Source: Vibrio sp. 10N (GTDB lineage Bacteria; Pseudomonadota; Gammaproteobacteria; Enterobacterales; Vibrionaceae). Taken from it: a stretch of DNA of 64,000 nucleotides. Of this stretch, positions 52,586 to 62,542 are shown piece after piece (positions within the stretch are counted from its first letter, which is position 1; each line of letters opens with the position of its first letter). The stretch is from contig NZ_BTPM01000001.1 in assembly GCF_036245475.1 (NCBI RefSeq), forward strand, positions 1,550,001-1,614,000, written 5' to 3'. Under the pieces are notes generated by a model that did not search any database, had not been told where the DNA came from, and worked only from the letters and a program-made list of their open reading frames with translations. The position numbers and the translations under genes are program-made.

Positions 52586-54697
52586 ATGAATTTAACAACA
52601 ACTGAAAAACGCTGGCTGCCATGGTTTGGAACAACAGGGAAAATAGCAATGGGGCTTGCTTGCTTTGCCAATCGCTCTCGTGTTGGAGAGCTTGAGCAAA
52701 CGTTTGAGAGTATCGCACACACACGCGTCAAGCTTTTAGAAACTTGGACGCTCAATCAGTGGCAATTTCTTGAAGATGCCGCATTTTACCTTTCTTCGAA
52801 AACATCCGAAGAACAGGAAGAGGCGTTAAACTTATTGCTTAGACGCAGCAAAGATTTTTCTGAGCTATTTTTGGTCGATAACCATGGTACGGTGAGTCAC
52901 TCAAGTTATCGAGGTCACAACGGACAGAAAGTGACGCTATCAAAGGCGTTGGAACGTGGCAGAGCCCAGCCATTTTTACACGGCCCGTATGTAGACCCAA
53001 GAACCTTAGATGTTGGACCATCATCGTCAAAGTTTCATGACGCAGTGACATTGATGTTTTATCAACCCCTTGATTGCAATCAACCTGATTCCCCTGTGCT
53101 ATGTGGACGAGTGCCTAACGATGTGCTGGGGGATCTAATTCAACGTGAAGCGGGGCATATTTATAGCGAGTCAGGGGATAACTACTTGTTTATGGTGGAG
53201 TCAAATTTCGAACCATCGATTGCTCAAGGTGTAGCCTTGTCGCGTTCACGATTTGAGGACAACACGTTTTCTCATGGCGAAAACCTAAAGCAAGGTGTTC
53301 AAACGGACTGGGGCACGGTGAAAATTCGTCATCACACCGAATTTGAGGTGGTGTTCAACGATCCTGCAACCAATCAGCTGCACCCCGGAGTACGTGAGAC
53401 CATAAGAAATGGCAGTAATGTTTATGTCGATTATCCGGGCTACTCTGACTACCGGCATATACCTGTCATCGGTAAAGGGGTCACGTTCCAATTGCCTGGC
53501 TCTATTGATAAATGGGGCATGATGTGTGAATCCGATCTTGAGGAAGTGCATCGACATCGCTCACTTGTCGGTCGCTTAACTCGTCGTTTCATGACCTCGG
53601 CAATGTTAGTGACTTTACTGCCTGTTGCTCTTCAGCATTTCTTCAGCTGGGATCCCTACGCGAGTGCTGGTGCGTCCTTTTTATCTGCTTGTGGATTAAC
53701 GCTATTGTTTCGTTCTCGCACGGCAAAACCTTTATCGCGAAGCTTAGAGCAAATGACTGGTGTGATGAAAGTACTGGCGGAAGGGGATGGAAATCTTAAA
53801 CAGCGCTTGGATGCGTCAAAGTTTAAAGCCGATGAAACTGGGGATCTGGGGCGCTGGACCAATAGCTTCATCGATAATCTAGAAACTGTGGTATCAGAAT
53901 TAGTGTTTGCAAGTCGCGAAGTCAACAACGTCTCAGAGTCTATGTTTCGTTGCAGTCAGCGTTTATCTAAGTCGAGTGAAGATACCTCTGAGTCAATCTC
54001 ACAGCTTATCGATCTCTCGGACAAGCAGGTCGGGGGAATTCGTTCTGCAAATGACAATGCCAGAGAAATGCATGGGCTAATGACAGAATCGGTAGAGCGT
54101 GCTCATCAAGAATATGAAACTGCTCGTAACAGTGCAGAGAATATTAAAGGTATCGTTCAATCTTCTTCAGCCAGCGTGAATGATGTTAATAATGAAATGG
54201 AAAAGATCAGTGACATCGTCACATTGATTACTGACATTACGGCTCAAACTAATCTTTTAGCACTCAATGCAGCGATAGAAGCGGCGCGAGCAGGAGAGCA
54301 TGGTAGAGGATTTTCCGTGGTGGCAGATGAAGTAAGAACCTTAGCGGATCGAACTGCTACTGCAGCAAAAGATATTGGAGATTTAATGGAACAGCTCAGA
54401 CAGCAGTCTGAAAAGGCGGTGAATACCATGCGGGCTGGGATCGAAAATGTCGAAAGTAATGCCTATTTGGCAGATACGTCAAAGCAAAATGAGCAGTTGC
54501 AGCAATCGGTGAACTCGTTGTTTGATGCCATCACGGGGCTTGCTGATATGAGTAATACCAACTCAAAGACAGCGGAGCTCGCCGCGGAGTCTACCACTTC
54601 GCTACAGTACCAATCCAAACAGCTGGCGCGCCGAACATCGCTAATGCAGAACTCAATATCTAGGCTTGATCAGCTCGTGGGCAGATTTGAAGTTTAG
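52586..54697 (+). CDS. methyl-accepting chemotaxis protein with unusual membrane topology
   Basis: A chemoreceptor of 703 residues. The C-terminal signalling domain is certain: the hairpin tip reads [18 protein letters not shown] and [14 protein letters not shown] follows. A HAMP domain ([22 protein letters not shown]) precedes it. The sensor region (about 30-330) resembles a Cache-type ligand domain. Two hydrophobic segments ([16 protein letters not shown] and [15 protein letters not shown]) lie close together before HAMP, while the N-terminal segment is only weakly hydrophobic. If the N terminus is not in the membrane, the sensor would be cytoplasmic with a membrane hairpin behind it. The ATG at 52586 follows AAAGGA; the frame extends 18 codons upstream without support. 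Confidence 0.9.
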   Translation: MNLTTTEKRWLPWFGTTGKIAMGLACFANRSRVGELEQTFESIAHTRVKLLETWTLNQWQFLEDAAFYLSSKTSEEQEEALNLLLRRSKDFSELFLVDNHGTVSHSSYRGHNGQKVTLSKALERGRAQPFLHGPYVDPRTLDVGPSSSKFHDAVTLMFYQPLDCNQPDSPVLCGRVPNDVLGDLIQREAGHIYSESGDNYLFMVESNFEPSIAQGVALSRSRFEDNTFSHGENLKQGVQTDWGTVKIRHHTEFEVVFNDPATNQLHPGVRETIRNGSNVYVDYPGYSDYRHIPVIGKGVTFQLPGSIDKWGMMCESDLEEVHRHRSLVGRLTRRFMTSAMLVTLLPVALQHFFSWDPYASAGASFLSACGLTLLFRSRTAKPLSRSLEQMTGVMKVLAEGDGNLKQRLDASKFKADETGDLGRWTNSFIDNLETVVSELVFASREVNNVSESMFRCSQRLSKSSEDTSESISQLIDLSDKQVGGIRSANDNAREMHGLMTESVERAHQEYETARNSAENIKGIVQSSSASVNDVNNEMEKISDIVTLITDITAQTNLLALNAAIEAARAGEHGRGFSVVADEVRTLADRTATAAKDIGDLMEQLRQQSEKAVNTMRAGIENVESNAYLADTSKQNEQLQQSVNSLFDAITGLADMSNTNSKTAELAAESTTSLQYQSKQLARRTSLMQNSISRLDQLVGRFEV

Positions 54698-54706
54698 AGT
54701 CAAAAG

Positions 54707-54733
54707 AAAAGGAGGCAATTTCGCCTCCTTTTT
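54707..54733. terminator. bidirectional terminator
   Basis: AAAAGGAGGC (54707-54716) pairs with GCCTCCTTTT (54723-54732), a ten-base-pair stem flanked by A and T runs, between convergent genes. Confidence 0.9.
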
Positions 54734-54757
54734 GGTTTTGTGTGAGCATCTAAGCCT

Positions 54758-56809
54758 TTAAGCCGCGTTGTGGGCACGGTTTGCTTTGATTAATTCGGCC
54801 AGTTTGACTTTGTCGACGACGACACTGCGGAGATCTTTGTTTCGTTTGGCTTCATACATAGCAAAGTCGGTGTAGATGAGTAGCTGTTTGATACTGAGCT
54901 CACTGCTATCTGGCAAGAAAACTCCAACTGCTGCGTGAAGTTGAAGCACTTTGTCTTGTTCACGTAGCTTGAACTCAAAACTCTCAAGCTTTGGCAGCAG
55001 CTCGGACAATTGGTTTTTACTTAGTGGTGTGATAGCCACAAATTCATCACCGCCGATACGATAACTGGTGCCTTTAACGGTTTGTCGCAGGAGTTTGGCG
55101 TAGCAGCGTAATACCTGATCGCCGACAGTATGTCCGTATGTGTCATTGATTTGCTTGAATCCATTAAGGTCAATATAGATAAGACCATTGTCTTTACCCA
55201 AAGACTGTTTACGAATTCGGTTCAAGGCGTAGCGGTTTTTAAGTTTTGTCAGCGCGTCATGATTGGCTCTGTGGTTTGTGAGATAACCGAACGAGATAGT
55301 CACCAGTATGAATAAGCCAAGCAGTACATTGATGATATTCAAGCGCTTCTTATCCAAATCTTTTTTGTTTAACTCTCTCCAGTTTGCTGGTGGCTGATAC
55401 TTTTGGTGAACGGCTTCGGTATCGACAAAATCTAAGGTTCGATTAAACAGCCTAGCCAATGTCTCACCTCTTTCTGTTTTCGGAAAACCAAAGCTCAGAC
55501 GAGATTGATAAAATGGCTTAAAGTAATGATCTTCGGTAATTTCAGATAACACTTGCTCGTAGAGCAAGGTATTAAGTGTCACACGATTGGTCACCGCGTA
55601 ATCAATTTTGTTGCCGATTAAGCCGCGAACTAGCGCCTCGGTATCTTTGAAATATACCAGTTCCTTGTTAGGGAGTAATCGTCTGGTGATAGTGGCGAAC
55701 ACATCATTTTCCACAACCCCAACACGTTCAGCAAAAAGCTCAGAAATATGTCGATATACCTCTTCCTTAAAGCCAACCCGTTTGGCGATAACGCCATCTA
55801 TGGACGCAAATGGTCGACTGAAAATCATATGTTTTTTGCGATGTCTGAGGTCGGCAATAGGTGTCATCACTTCGTATTCAGCAAGCATCAGCTTTTGCAA
55901 AGACTCAGCCCACGGTTTGTTGGGCTCGTAGACGAATTTGCATTGCAGTGAGCTTAAGCGGCAGATTTCCTCAGTGAGTTCAACGGCGACACCTTGTACT
56001 TCGCCGTTTTGAGTTTGGAAAACATAGGGTTTTCTGTGGTTGAGGTGAATTTCGATAGGGGCGCTCAGGTTAAGGCCTGAGGACTCTATATCGTTTTTTA
56101 GTTGCTTAATGGCAATGTTAGTGATGTAGCTTTCGATATAGCTGCGTATCTGCTTTTGAACTGATTCTTGAGAAACGATACGGCTGAATTTTGCCAGCAA
56201 AGGCGCATTCTCAGGTTTGTTTGTAATGATAGATACGGGCGGTATCGAAACTTTGTCATTAATCAGCGTGGCTTTAAAACCAGCATTTAGAAACCACTCG
56301 AGTTGCAAAAACGTACCGATATAGCCTTCGATATCACCGCTATGAATACTTTCAAACGCGACGTCGTTATTGTTAAAGCTCAATACTCGTTTTTCGGGAT
56401 AGTAGCGTTGAATAATATCATTGAATGCTGTCCCCATTGTTGTACCCACGACAGATAGCTGGTCAAAGCTTTCTCCGTATTTCGTAAATAAATAAGTAGG
56501 CTCGATATTAATTGGCGCTGAGAAAATAAAACGTTGGGAGCGTGCTTTAGTGAAGGTGACATTGGCAACAAAGTCGAGCTTACCTTGCTCTACCGCGGCC
56601 AATCGCTGACTAAAGTCAGGTACGTCAACATACTCGAAGTGAAAATTAGACTGTTTTTCTATGGTCGAAAAAATAAACCTCGCTAAGAAGTCTCGCTCAT
56701 GGGCAGAGACAAGAAAGGTTTTATTTTCCGTGCTGGCGGCATGTGCACTTTGAAAGGCATTTATGACGACTAGAGCAGTGGAGATAACAATGACAACAAG
56801 GTGATGCAT
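54758..56809 (-). CDS. diguanylate cyclase (GGDEF) with tandem substrate-binding-type sensor domains
   Basis: A membrane protein of 683 residues expected to make cyclic di-GMP in response to an external ligand. A signal sequence (to about residue 24) is followed by two bacterial solute-binding (family 3) domains: TFLVSAHERDFL to SIITNKPENAP, then PIEIHLNHRKPYVF to about residue 475. A membrane segment (NVLLGLFILVTISFGYLTNH) leads to the cyclase domain. The active site reads YRIGGDEFVAIT and is intact; no inhibitory RxxD motif stands five residues before it. I placed the start at 56809, where a signal peptide begins; the frame runs on to 56995 without a binding site. Confidence 0.87.
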   Translation of the reverse strand: MHHLVVIVISTALVVINAFQSAHAASTENKTFLVSAHERDFLARFIFSTIEKQSNFHFEYVDVPDFSQRLAAVEQGKLDFVANVTFTKARSQRFIFSAPINIEPTYLFTKYGESFDQLSVVGTTMGTAFNDIIQRYYPEKRVLSFNNNDVAFESIHSGDIEGYIGTFLQLEWFLNAGFKATLINDKVSIPPVSIITNKPENAPLLAKFSRIVSQESVQKQIRSYIESYITNIAIKQLKNDIESSGLNLSAPIEIHLNHRKPYVFQTQNGEVQGVAVELTEEICRLSSLQCKFVYEPNKPWAESLQKLMLAEYEVMTPIADLRHRKKHMIFSRPFASIDGVIAKRVGFKEEVYRHISELFAERVGVVENDVFATITRRLLPNKELVYFKDTEALVRGLIGNKIDYAVTNRVTLNTLLYEQVLSEITEDHYFKPFYQSRLSFGFPKTERGETLARLFNRTLDFVDTEAVHQKYQPPANWRELNKKDLDKKRLNIINVLLGLFILVTISFGYLTNHRANHDALTKLKNRYALNRIRKQSLGKDNGLIYIDLNGFKQINDTYGHTVGDQVLRCYAKLLRQTVKGTSYRIGGDEFVAITPLSKNQLSELLPKLESFEFKLREQDKVLQLHAAVGVFLPDSSELSIKQLLIYTDFAMYEAKRNKDLRSVVVDKVKLAELIKANRAHNAA

Positions 56810-57033
56810 ACAGCGAACTCTCAACTCCAGTGACTCCTTCCTTGGTATTTTTGGGTAGAGGCGAGCCACCATTCTAGCCGCTGTATGCCATATTGCAATG
56901 TTAACCAGTTGAAAACAAAATAGCCGTCGAGAAATGGTATGGAATCGCAATAATATGTCGAGTTGAGTGTTTTTTGAGAAGCAAAAAGGCGACATGAGCG
57001 CCGCCTTGTGAGGTTATTCTGTCAACGAATGGG

Positions 57034-58242
57034 TCAGACCATAACAGCATCATTACTGTTGTCGTGACCTCTGTCTCGGTTAGCGATATGGAGGCCAAAC
57101 ATTGCTAATAGCGCCATGATCAGCATGATAACACCAAGAGGTAACTGACTGGTGGCTGGTATGACTGATGCGCTCAGTGTTGCGAGTCCGGCTCCCAAGT
57201 TTTGCATGCCACCCAGCACGGCACCACCTGTTCCCGCATGATTAGGAAAGGGTGTTAACGCGCCAGTGGTCGCAGCCGGGAACAGCACTCCCGCCCCTAA
57301 GAAATAGACGGTAGAGCCGAAGGTCAATGTCCATGCATCGGTAGCGCCTTGAAGTCCCGGTAATAAAACTACAATGGAGCCGAGGACGATCGCTGCCAGC
57401 CCAAATTTGAAAGCTGTTGACGTGCCATAGCGTTTCGCCAGCATGGATGAGAAGCCAGCGCCAAGCAAGTAGCCTGGGATTGGCATCACAAACAGGATAC
57501 TGACTGTCAGCGCGGACAACTTCAGAACGCCACCAAATAAGACCCCGGCAGCCGCTTCAAATACCGCGACACCAGCGAAGGTGGCGACTAGACAAATAAC
57601 GTAGCCTTGAAAGCGGCGATCGGACAAAACAAAGCGATAATTTTCCATGGCCGAACTTTTGCTTCGGCGATCTTCGGGCAGTGTCTCCATGAGTTTAGAT
57701 GCCATAACAATGACCACGGCAACCGCAAATAAGGTTAAGAACAAATAACTTGAGCGCCAACCTAGAGTTTCGGTAAATACGCCACCTAGCACCGGTGCTA
57801 GCAGTGGTGAAAAAATGACACACATACTAATGATGCTATTTGCTCTGTGCAGTTCTTCTCCTGAAAAACAGTCACGGGATAAGGTTCGCGACATTGCGCC
57901 GCCACTACCAATACCGGCACCCTGAATGAAGCTACCTAGCAGAAATAGCTCGAACGAATGAGCAAACAAACTGATGACTGCACCAATGAGGTAGATAGCC
58001 AATCCAACAAGAATAATTGGCTTACGACCTAGCTTATCGGATAGTGGACCATAGACAAATTGCGATAAGCCATAAGGAATTAAATAGCAGGCCATGACGG
58101 CTTGTAGCATCGCTGGATCAACTCGAAATTCTTGTGCCATTTGCCCAATGGATGGGACATACATGGTTTGTGTCATTTGACCAACTGCGGTCAGAATAGC
58201 GATCAAAAAGGTCAGCTTTGCTAATGGAAATTTGGATAACAT
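57034..58242 (-). CDS. emrD: multidrug efflux MFS transporter, EmrD-like
   Basis: A 12-helix drug:proton antiporter of 402 residues. The similarity to Escherichia coli EmrD runs over the whole length, including VGQMTQTMYVPSIGQMA, SQFVYGPLSDKLGRKPIILVG (MFS motif A), GGAMSRTLSRD, NSIISMCVIFSPLLAPVLGG and GAGVLFPAATTGALTPFP. Substrates of EmrD are hydrophobic uncouplers and detergents; the range here is unknown. It is a single-gene unit. Confidence 0.9.
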   Translation of the reverse strand: MLSKFPLAKLTFLIAILTAVGQMTQTMYVPSIGQMAQEFRVDPAMLQAVMACYLIPYGLSQFVYGPLSDKLGRKPIILVGLAIYLIGAVISLFAHSFELFLLGSFIQGAGIGSGGAMSRTLSRDCFSGEELHRANSIISMCVIFSPLLAPVLGGVFTETLGWRSSYLFLTLFAVAVVIVMASKLMETLPEDRRSKSSAMENYRFVLSDRRFQGYVICLVATFAGVAVFEAAAGVLFGGVLKLSALTVSILFVMPIPGYLLGAGFSSMLAKRYGTSTAFKFGLAAIVLGSIVVLLPGLQGATDAWTLTFGSTVYFLGAGVLFPAATTGALTPFPNHAGTGGAVLGGMQNLGAGLATLSASVIPATSQLPLGVIMLIMALLAMFGLHIANRDRGHDNSNDAVMV

Positions 58243-58386
58243 TTCTCAAATATCTCGTAAACATTAGGGAGTGATGAAACCTGCCTAGGGTTTGCCCTGT
58301 CAGTATTAGGGCGCAGATATTAGTGTCAGATAGAGTTTTATTCAATAAAAAAGTGTGATGTTAGTCACTACAAATATTTGCACAAT

Positions 58387-58405
58387 GCATTACTAAAAGT
58401 AATGC
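58387..58405 (-). terminator. hairpin downstream of the 54-residue gene
   Basis: GCATTACT and AGTAATGC form a perfect eight-base stem with a three-base loop, 30 bases after the small gene's stop. A second small hairpin followed by six T residues (about 58345-58368 on the minus strand) lies further on. Confidence 0.5.
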
Positions 58406-58434
58406 GATAAATGGTGCTTTACAGACAAGTATGC

Positions 58435-58599
58435 TCAGCACTTTGCGACCCAAAGGTAGGTCTTTTTAATGAGCCAGAAGCTGGCTTTAGATAGGGACTT
58501 GATGACTGAGTATGTAAATTGAAAAGTCACGCTGAGCAGTTCAAAAGCACCCATAAATAGTTTGTAACTGTCTGTATGTTGTAGTTCACGATAGGTCAT
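58435..58599 (-). CDS. small hydrophobic or amphipathic protein, 54 residues
   Basis: A short reading frame not previously obvious because of its size. GAGGA lies about nine bases before the ATG. The N terminus is polar (MTYRELQHTDSYKLF); the rest is rich in Phe, Leu, Ser, Trp and Lys (GAFELLSVTFQFTYSVIKSL, then ASFWLIKKTYLWVAKC) and would form one or two amphipathic or membrane-associated helices. A hairpin follows the stop. It lies in an otherwise empty 540-base gap upstream of emrD on the same strand. I do not recognise it; membrane-active peptide or small regulator are possible roles. Confidence 0.6.
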   Translation of the reverse strand: MTYRELQHTDSYKLFMGAFELLSVTFQFTYSVIKSLSKASFWLIKKTYLWVAKC

Positions 58600-58716
58600 A
58601 GGTTATTTTCCTCATATAGGCAACACCGAAAAGTGCGCGTATGCTAGCTGATGGAAAATTAATCAATTACCATTTTGCGCCACTTGATAAAAATGCCTTA
58701 CATTCGGACCTAAAAA

Positions 58717-58735
58717 AGCCGACGAAGCGTCGGCT
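58717..58735 (-). terminator. terminator of hpf
   Basis: AGCCGACG (58717-58724) and CGTCGGCT (58728-58735) form a perfect eight-base stem; on the minus strand six T residues follow directly. Confidence 0.9.
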
Positions 58736-58781
58736 ATGGAATACTTGGTGGGCTGTAAACAGCGCCATAACATTCATTGTC

Positions 58782-59078
58782 CTAGCTATGAACACCAGTT
58801 TTCAGTTGTCCTTTGCGGTTACGTAAACCGGTTTCCAGTTTCTTTAAAGATGCTGCAATTGCGGGGTACATGATGTCATGGGAGGCTTTGGCGGACACTC
58901 GAACGCCTTCGTAATTAGTAAACACTTCGACCTCGTGCTGGCCGTGCTCTTTTCTGATGATGATGTCGCTGCTAATGAGCTGCGGGAAGTGTGAAGCAAT
59001 TTTATCGAATTTACTTTCGATTTCTTGACGTGACTCGTCGCCGATAGAAACGTGATGGGTCTGAATGTTTATTTTCAT
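58782..59078 (-). CDS. hpf: ribosome hibernation promoting factor, short form
   Basis: A 98-residue protein of the HPF/RaiA family that binds the small ribosomal subunit in slow growth. The fold is recognisable: MKINIQTHHVSIGDESRQEIESK, a central DIIIRKEHGQHEVEVF strand pair and the second helix MYPAIAASLKKLETGLR. I chose the ATG at 59078 because GGAGAGG lies just upstream; the frame extends 14 codons further. It is too short to be the long dimerising form. It follows the MATE gene on the same strand by 94 bases and ends in a good terminator. Confidence 0.87.
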   Translation of the reverse strand: MKINIQTHHVSIGDESRQEIESKFDKIASHFPQLISSDIIIRKEHGQHEVEVFTNYEGVRVSAKASHDIMYPAIAASLKKLETGLRNRKGQLKTGVHS

Positions 59079-59172
59079 TAATTGCACCTCTCCTTTCACT
59101 ACGTATTTTAAACCTAGCAAAGGAGAGGGCGTTTGACAAAGCCGTTACCGTTACCTGTTTGGGTGCAAGGTG

Positions 59173-60495
59173 TTACTTATTTAATGTTTTCTCTAGCTGT
59201 TTAACCGAGTAACTGTATGTAAACCATGCACTTAGCCCAGCTAGAACATTCCCTATTAGCGCGCCATAAAAGAGCCCTTGTATTCCCCCAAACTGTGCAC
59301 CGAGCCACAAACAAGGCAAGAAAAACGCGAATAATCGTAGGGTGGAAATGGTCAGCGCCGTTTTTGCTTTACCAAGCGCATTTGAGATGGACACCATGAG
59401 CATACACACGCCAAGTGGCCCTAAACTGAATGGCACCAAAACCAGATGGTAAGTTAAGATTTGAGACACATTATTCTCACTGGTCATCAGTGAAGAGAGT
59501 TGTGGGGCAAAAAGCCAAGTAACAATAGCAACTAAAAGCTGAAACCCGAGAATATAACCAACGGCGATATTGACCAGCTTCTTAATATCTTGGAGATTTT
59601 TAGCACCAAGTAACTTGCCTACCATAGGCGGCATTGACATGGTGAGGGCAAGGACGGTCACAATAGCAAAAAACTCATAACGTGAGCCGAGTGCCCACGC
59701 AGCGACGGCGGCGGTGCCGAAGGTCGCGAGTAATTTTGTAGCCAGCATTGACGATAAAGGTGGCAGAAGCTGGCTGACCATTGCTGGCGCCATGATGTTC
59801 CAAATAGAGCGCAGACTTTCGCCAATATGGATGTTAGACCAATAAAATGATGCCCAATTTTTTGACACGACTTTAGGCGCTACAACGGTAATACCTATGC
59901 TAAAGGCCACAACGGTGGCGATAGCCGCACCATTAATGCCCAAATCAAACGTAAAAATGAACAAAGGATCCAGCGCTAAGTTGATGAGGCTAGTGACGAC
60001 CATCATCATGCCAGGCAATACCGTGTTGCCATTGGCGCGGCAAACACTGTAATAAAAATAGAGTACCGCCCCAACCCAAGAGCTTAGTAACCAATAGGGC
60101 CAATAGCTATCAATAACTGGGTAGACGGAGTCCGGTGCACTTAACAATGCGAGGATAGGGTGGCGAACAAGCCAAATCAGCAAACCGATAATGGCAACAG
60201 CCACACTGCCAAATATCAGTATTAAGCCGCCTAATTGTTTTGCATACTCAGCTTGGTTGGCACCGAGAGCGCGAGAAATGATCGCTGTGGTGGCGATCCC
60301 AAGGCCCACTTGAATACCGATAATGACCATTTGCATTGGTAACGTGAAACCTTGTGCTGCCAAAGGTAACACACCGAGTTGGCCTATAAATGCACTGTCG
60401 ACCAATTGAAAGCTCATCAGTGATAGCACACCCAGCACCATAGGTAGTGTCATGTTAAACAGTTGTTTGGCTAGCTGTTTTGATTCTTTATCCAC
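59173..60495 (-). CDS. MATE-family multidrug efflux transporter
   Basis: A 12-helix sodium- or proton-driven exporter of 440 residues. Family features are NMTLPMVLGVLSLMSFQLVDSAFIGQLG at the N terminus, QVGLGIATTAIISRALGA and the internal repeat with ALGSRYEFFAIVTVLAL and MVGKLLGA. Exported compounds would be cationic dyes, drugs or metabolites; the exact substrates are unknown. A hairpin separates it from the Kef genes upstream. Confidence 0.9.
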   Translation of the reverse strand: MDKESKQLAKQLFNMTLPMVLGVLSLMSFQLVDSAFIGQLGVLPLAAQGFTLPMQMVIIGIQVGLGIATTAIISRALGANQAEYAKQLGGLILIFGSVAVAIIGLLIWLVRHPILALLSAPDSVYPVIDSYWPYWLLSSWVGAVLYFYYSVCRANGNTVLPGMMMVVTSLINLALDPLFIFTFDLGINGAAIATVVAFSIGITVVAPKVVSKNWASFYWSNIHIGESLRSIWNIMAPAMVSQLLPPLSSMLATKLLATFGTAAVAAWALGSRYEFFAIVTVLALTMSMPPMVGKLLGAKNLQDIKKLVNIAVGYILGFQLLVAIVTWLFAPQLSSLMTSENNVSQILTYHLVLVPFSLGPLGVCMLMVSISNALGKAKTALTISTLRLFAFFLPCLWLGAQFGGIQGLFYGALIGNVLAGLSAWFTYSYSVKQLEKTLNK

Positions 60496-60552
60496 GTTGT
60501 TCTCTTTGTTGTATTAAGCTTGTTGCCAGAGGAGAGGGTTAGAAATAGCAAA

Positions 60553-60571
60553 GACGGGCGATGCGCCCGTC
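60553..60571 (-). terminator. terminator after the Kef antiporter gene
   Basis: GACGGGCG (60553-60560) and CGCCCGTC (60564-60571) form a perfect eight-base GC-rich stem with a three-base loop; TTTGC follows on the minus strand. Confidence 0.65.
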
Positions 60572-60628
60572 CTTTTGTCGCTATGAGTTGCTGAATTCTG
60601 CGCCAAAAAGGCTCACTCACTCGTAATG

Positions 60629-62542
60629 TTATTCGTCGAACTTATCTGCATAGCCCTTGGGCGGTGGTGTCCAGCCACGCTCACGAGAATGTTTATCGTT
60701 GCGATCGATTTTCATCGCGTCTTTGATAAGGCTTTCCAACTCGATGAAAAGATCTCGGTAATTATTGTCGAAGCGCTCACCCTCAGCACCGCCTTTCCAG
60801 CCATCATAGAGCTTGTCTGACTGTTTATCTTCTATCACTTTATATGTGGTTTTCTGTTGTTCCACAAAGAAAGGATGGAACCCTAAACAGTTCATCGTTT
60901 TGGCGCCAAGTTCAAGAGCGGAGTGGTAGGTCTCGGACTCAATATAGTCAGCCCCAGCTTGTCTGAGTTGATAGCCGTGCCCACGGTCAAACGCTCTGGC
61001 GAGAATTTTTACGTGAGGGTACGTATGTTTAACGTATTTTACAAGCTCGATACTGGCTTCTTGATTGTCGATAGCAACGACGAGCAGTTTCACCTCTTCA
61101 ATGCCTGCGGTATGTAAAATGTCGGGTTTGGCCGCATCACCAAAAAAAGCTTTAGTGCCAATCTGACGCATATTATCAACTTGATCTGCTCGCACATCCA
61201 AGGCAACGGTACGCACATCGTTGGCAACAAGCAGTCGGTTTACAATTTGTCCAAAGCGGCCCATACCGGCAATTAGTACGCTACCGCGTTCGTCAACGGT
61301 GTCTGCTTCTCGATCGTTACTTTGCTTCTCGTAGCGGGGAAGGATGACCTTATCAAATAGGATAAATAGCCCTGGCGTTAGGAACATGGACAATGCCACA
61401 ACCAAAGAAAGCGTTTGAGCAATGTCGTTCGGCAGAACATGGTTTTGTACCGAGAAACTTAATAGTACAAAACCAAACTCACCAGCCTGAGCCAAGCTCA
61501 AGGTGAACAGCCAGCGGGCGCTATTTCGGATTTTGAATATCATGGCTAACACGTAGAGTACAGACGCTTTGAGCAACATGACGCCAAGGGTGAGGCCAAT
61601 GATAACAAAGAAATCATTGAACAAAATACCAAAGTTGATACCAGCGCCAACAGTGATAAAGAAAAGCCCTAGCAACAGACCTTTGAACGGATCAATGTTA
61701 GATTCAAGTTCGTGTCTGAACTCACTGTTTGCCAGTACGACGCCCGCCAGAAATGTCCCAAGTGCAGGAGAAAGACCGACTAAACTCATAAGGGCAGCAA
61801 TACCAATAACCAACATTAGTGCGGTGGCGGTAAAGATTTCACGTAGCCCTGATGAGGCGACAAAACGAAACAGTGGGCGGCTCAAAAAGTGTCCGCCAAT
61901 CACAACCACAGCGATGGATGCTGTGATGACAAGACCGTATGCCCATCCGGGTAAACCTGCTACCAAACTGAGTTGTTCGTGATGTTCTGCGGCTTGATCG
62001 ACGGCGTTTTGTGCTTGTTCAACCAATTCAGGAATGGCCAGAAGGGGAATGAAAGCGAGCATTGGAATAACGGCAATATCTTGAAATAGCAAGACAGAGA
62101 ATGAGCTTTGACCCCCCTCGGTTTTCGCTAACCCCTTTTCATGGAATGTTTGCAGTACGATAGCGGTCGAAGACAAGGCAAAAATGAGGCCTATGGTTAG
62201 GGCAATGCTCCAGGTTTGGCCCAATAGTAGGGCAATTGCCATAACCGCAGCTGCCGTGCCGCCAACCTGAATCCCGCCAAGCCCTACAAGCTTATGTCGC
62301 ATACCCCAGAGCATTTTTGGCTCCAGTTCAAGGCCGACTAGAAATAGCATCATGACCACACCGAACTCAGCAAAGTGCTGTATCGCCGTGGTTTCCTCGC
62401 CAACTAGCCCGATAATGGGACCGATGACGACCCCGGCAATCAAGTAGCCGAGGACTGAGCCTAGACCCAATCGCTTGGCTATTGGTACAGCGATGACAGC
62501 GGCGATGAGATAAACAAAAGCCTGCAAAAAATACTCGGTCAT
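60629..62542 (-). CDS. Kef-type potassium/proton antiporter (CPA2 family) with RCK domain
   Basis: A potassium efflux system of 637 residues. The N-terminal 380 residues form the CPA2 antiporter (LGYLIAGVVIGP, FLVGLELEP, LSSTAIVLQTF, LLFQDIAVIP). The cytoplasmic TrkA-N/RCK domain begins near residue 400 with the nucleotide-binding GMGRFG. KefB and KefC of Escherichia coli are gated by glutathione and its adducts, and cause potassium efflux and acidification as protection from electrophiles. The partner flavoprotein overlaps upstream, which supports a KefB- or KefC-type role; I cannot decide which. Confidence 0.88.
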   Translation of the reverse strand: MTEYFLQAFVYLIAAVIAVPIAKRLGLGSVLGYLIAGVVIGPIIGLVGEETTAIQHFAEFGVVMMLFLVGLELEPKMLWGMRHKLVGLGGIQVGGTAAAVMAIALLLGQTWSIALTIGLIFALSSTAIVLQTFHEKGLAKTEGGQSSFSVLLFQDIAVIPMLAFIPLLAIPELVEQAQNAVDQAAEHHEQLSLVAGLPGWAYGLVITASIAVVVIGGHFLSRPLFRFVASSGLREIFTATALMLVIGIAALMSLVGLSPALGTFLAGVVLANSEFRHELESNIDPFKGLLLGLFFITVGAGINFGILFNDFFVIIGLTLGVMLLKASVLYVLAMIFKIRNSARWLFTLSLAQAGEFGFVLLSFSVQNHVLPNDIAQTLSLVVALSMFLTPGLFILFDKVILPRYEKQSNDREADTVDERGSVLIAGMGRFGQIVNRLLVANDVRTVALDVRADQVDNMRQIGTKAFFGDAAKPDILHTAGIEEVKLLVVAIDNQEASIELVKYVKHTYPHVKILARAFDRGHGYQLRQAGADYIESETYHSALELGAKTMNCLGFHPFFVEQQKTTYKVIEDKQSDKLYDGWKGGAEGERFDNNYRDLFIELESLIKDAMKIDRNDKHSRERGWTPPPKGYADKFDE

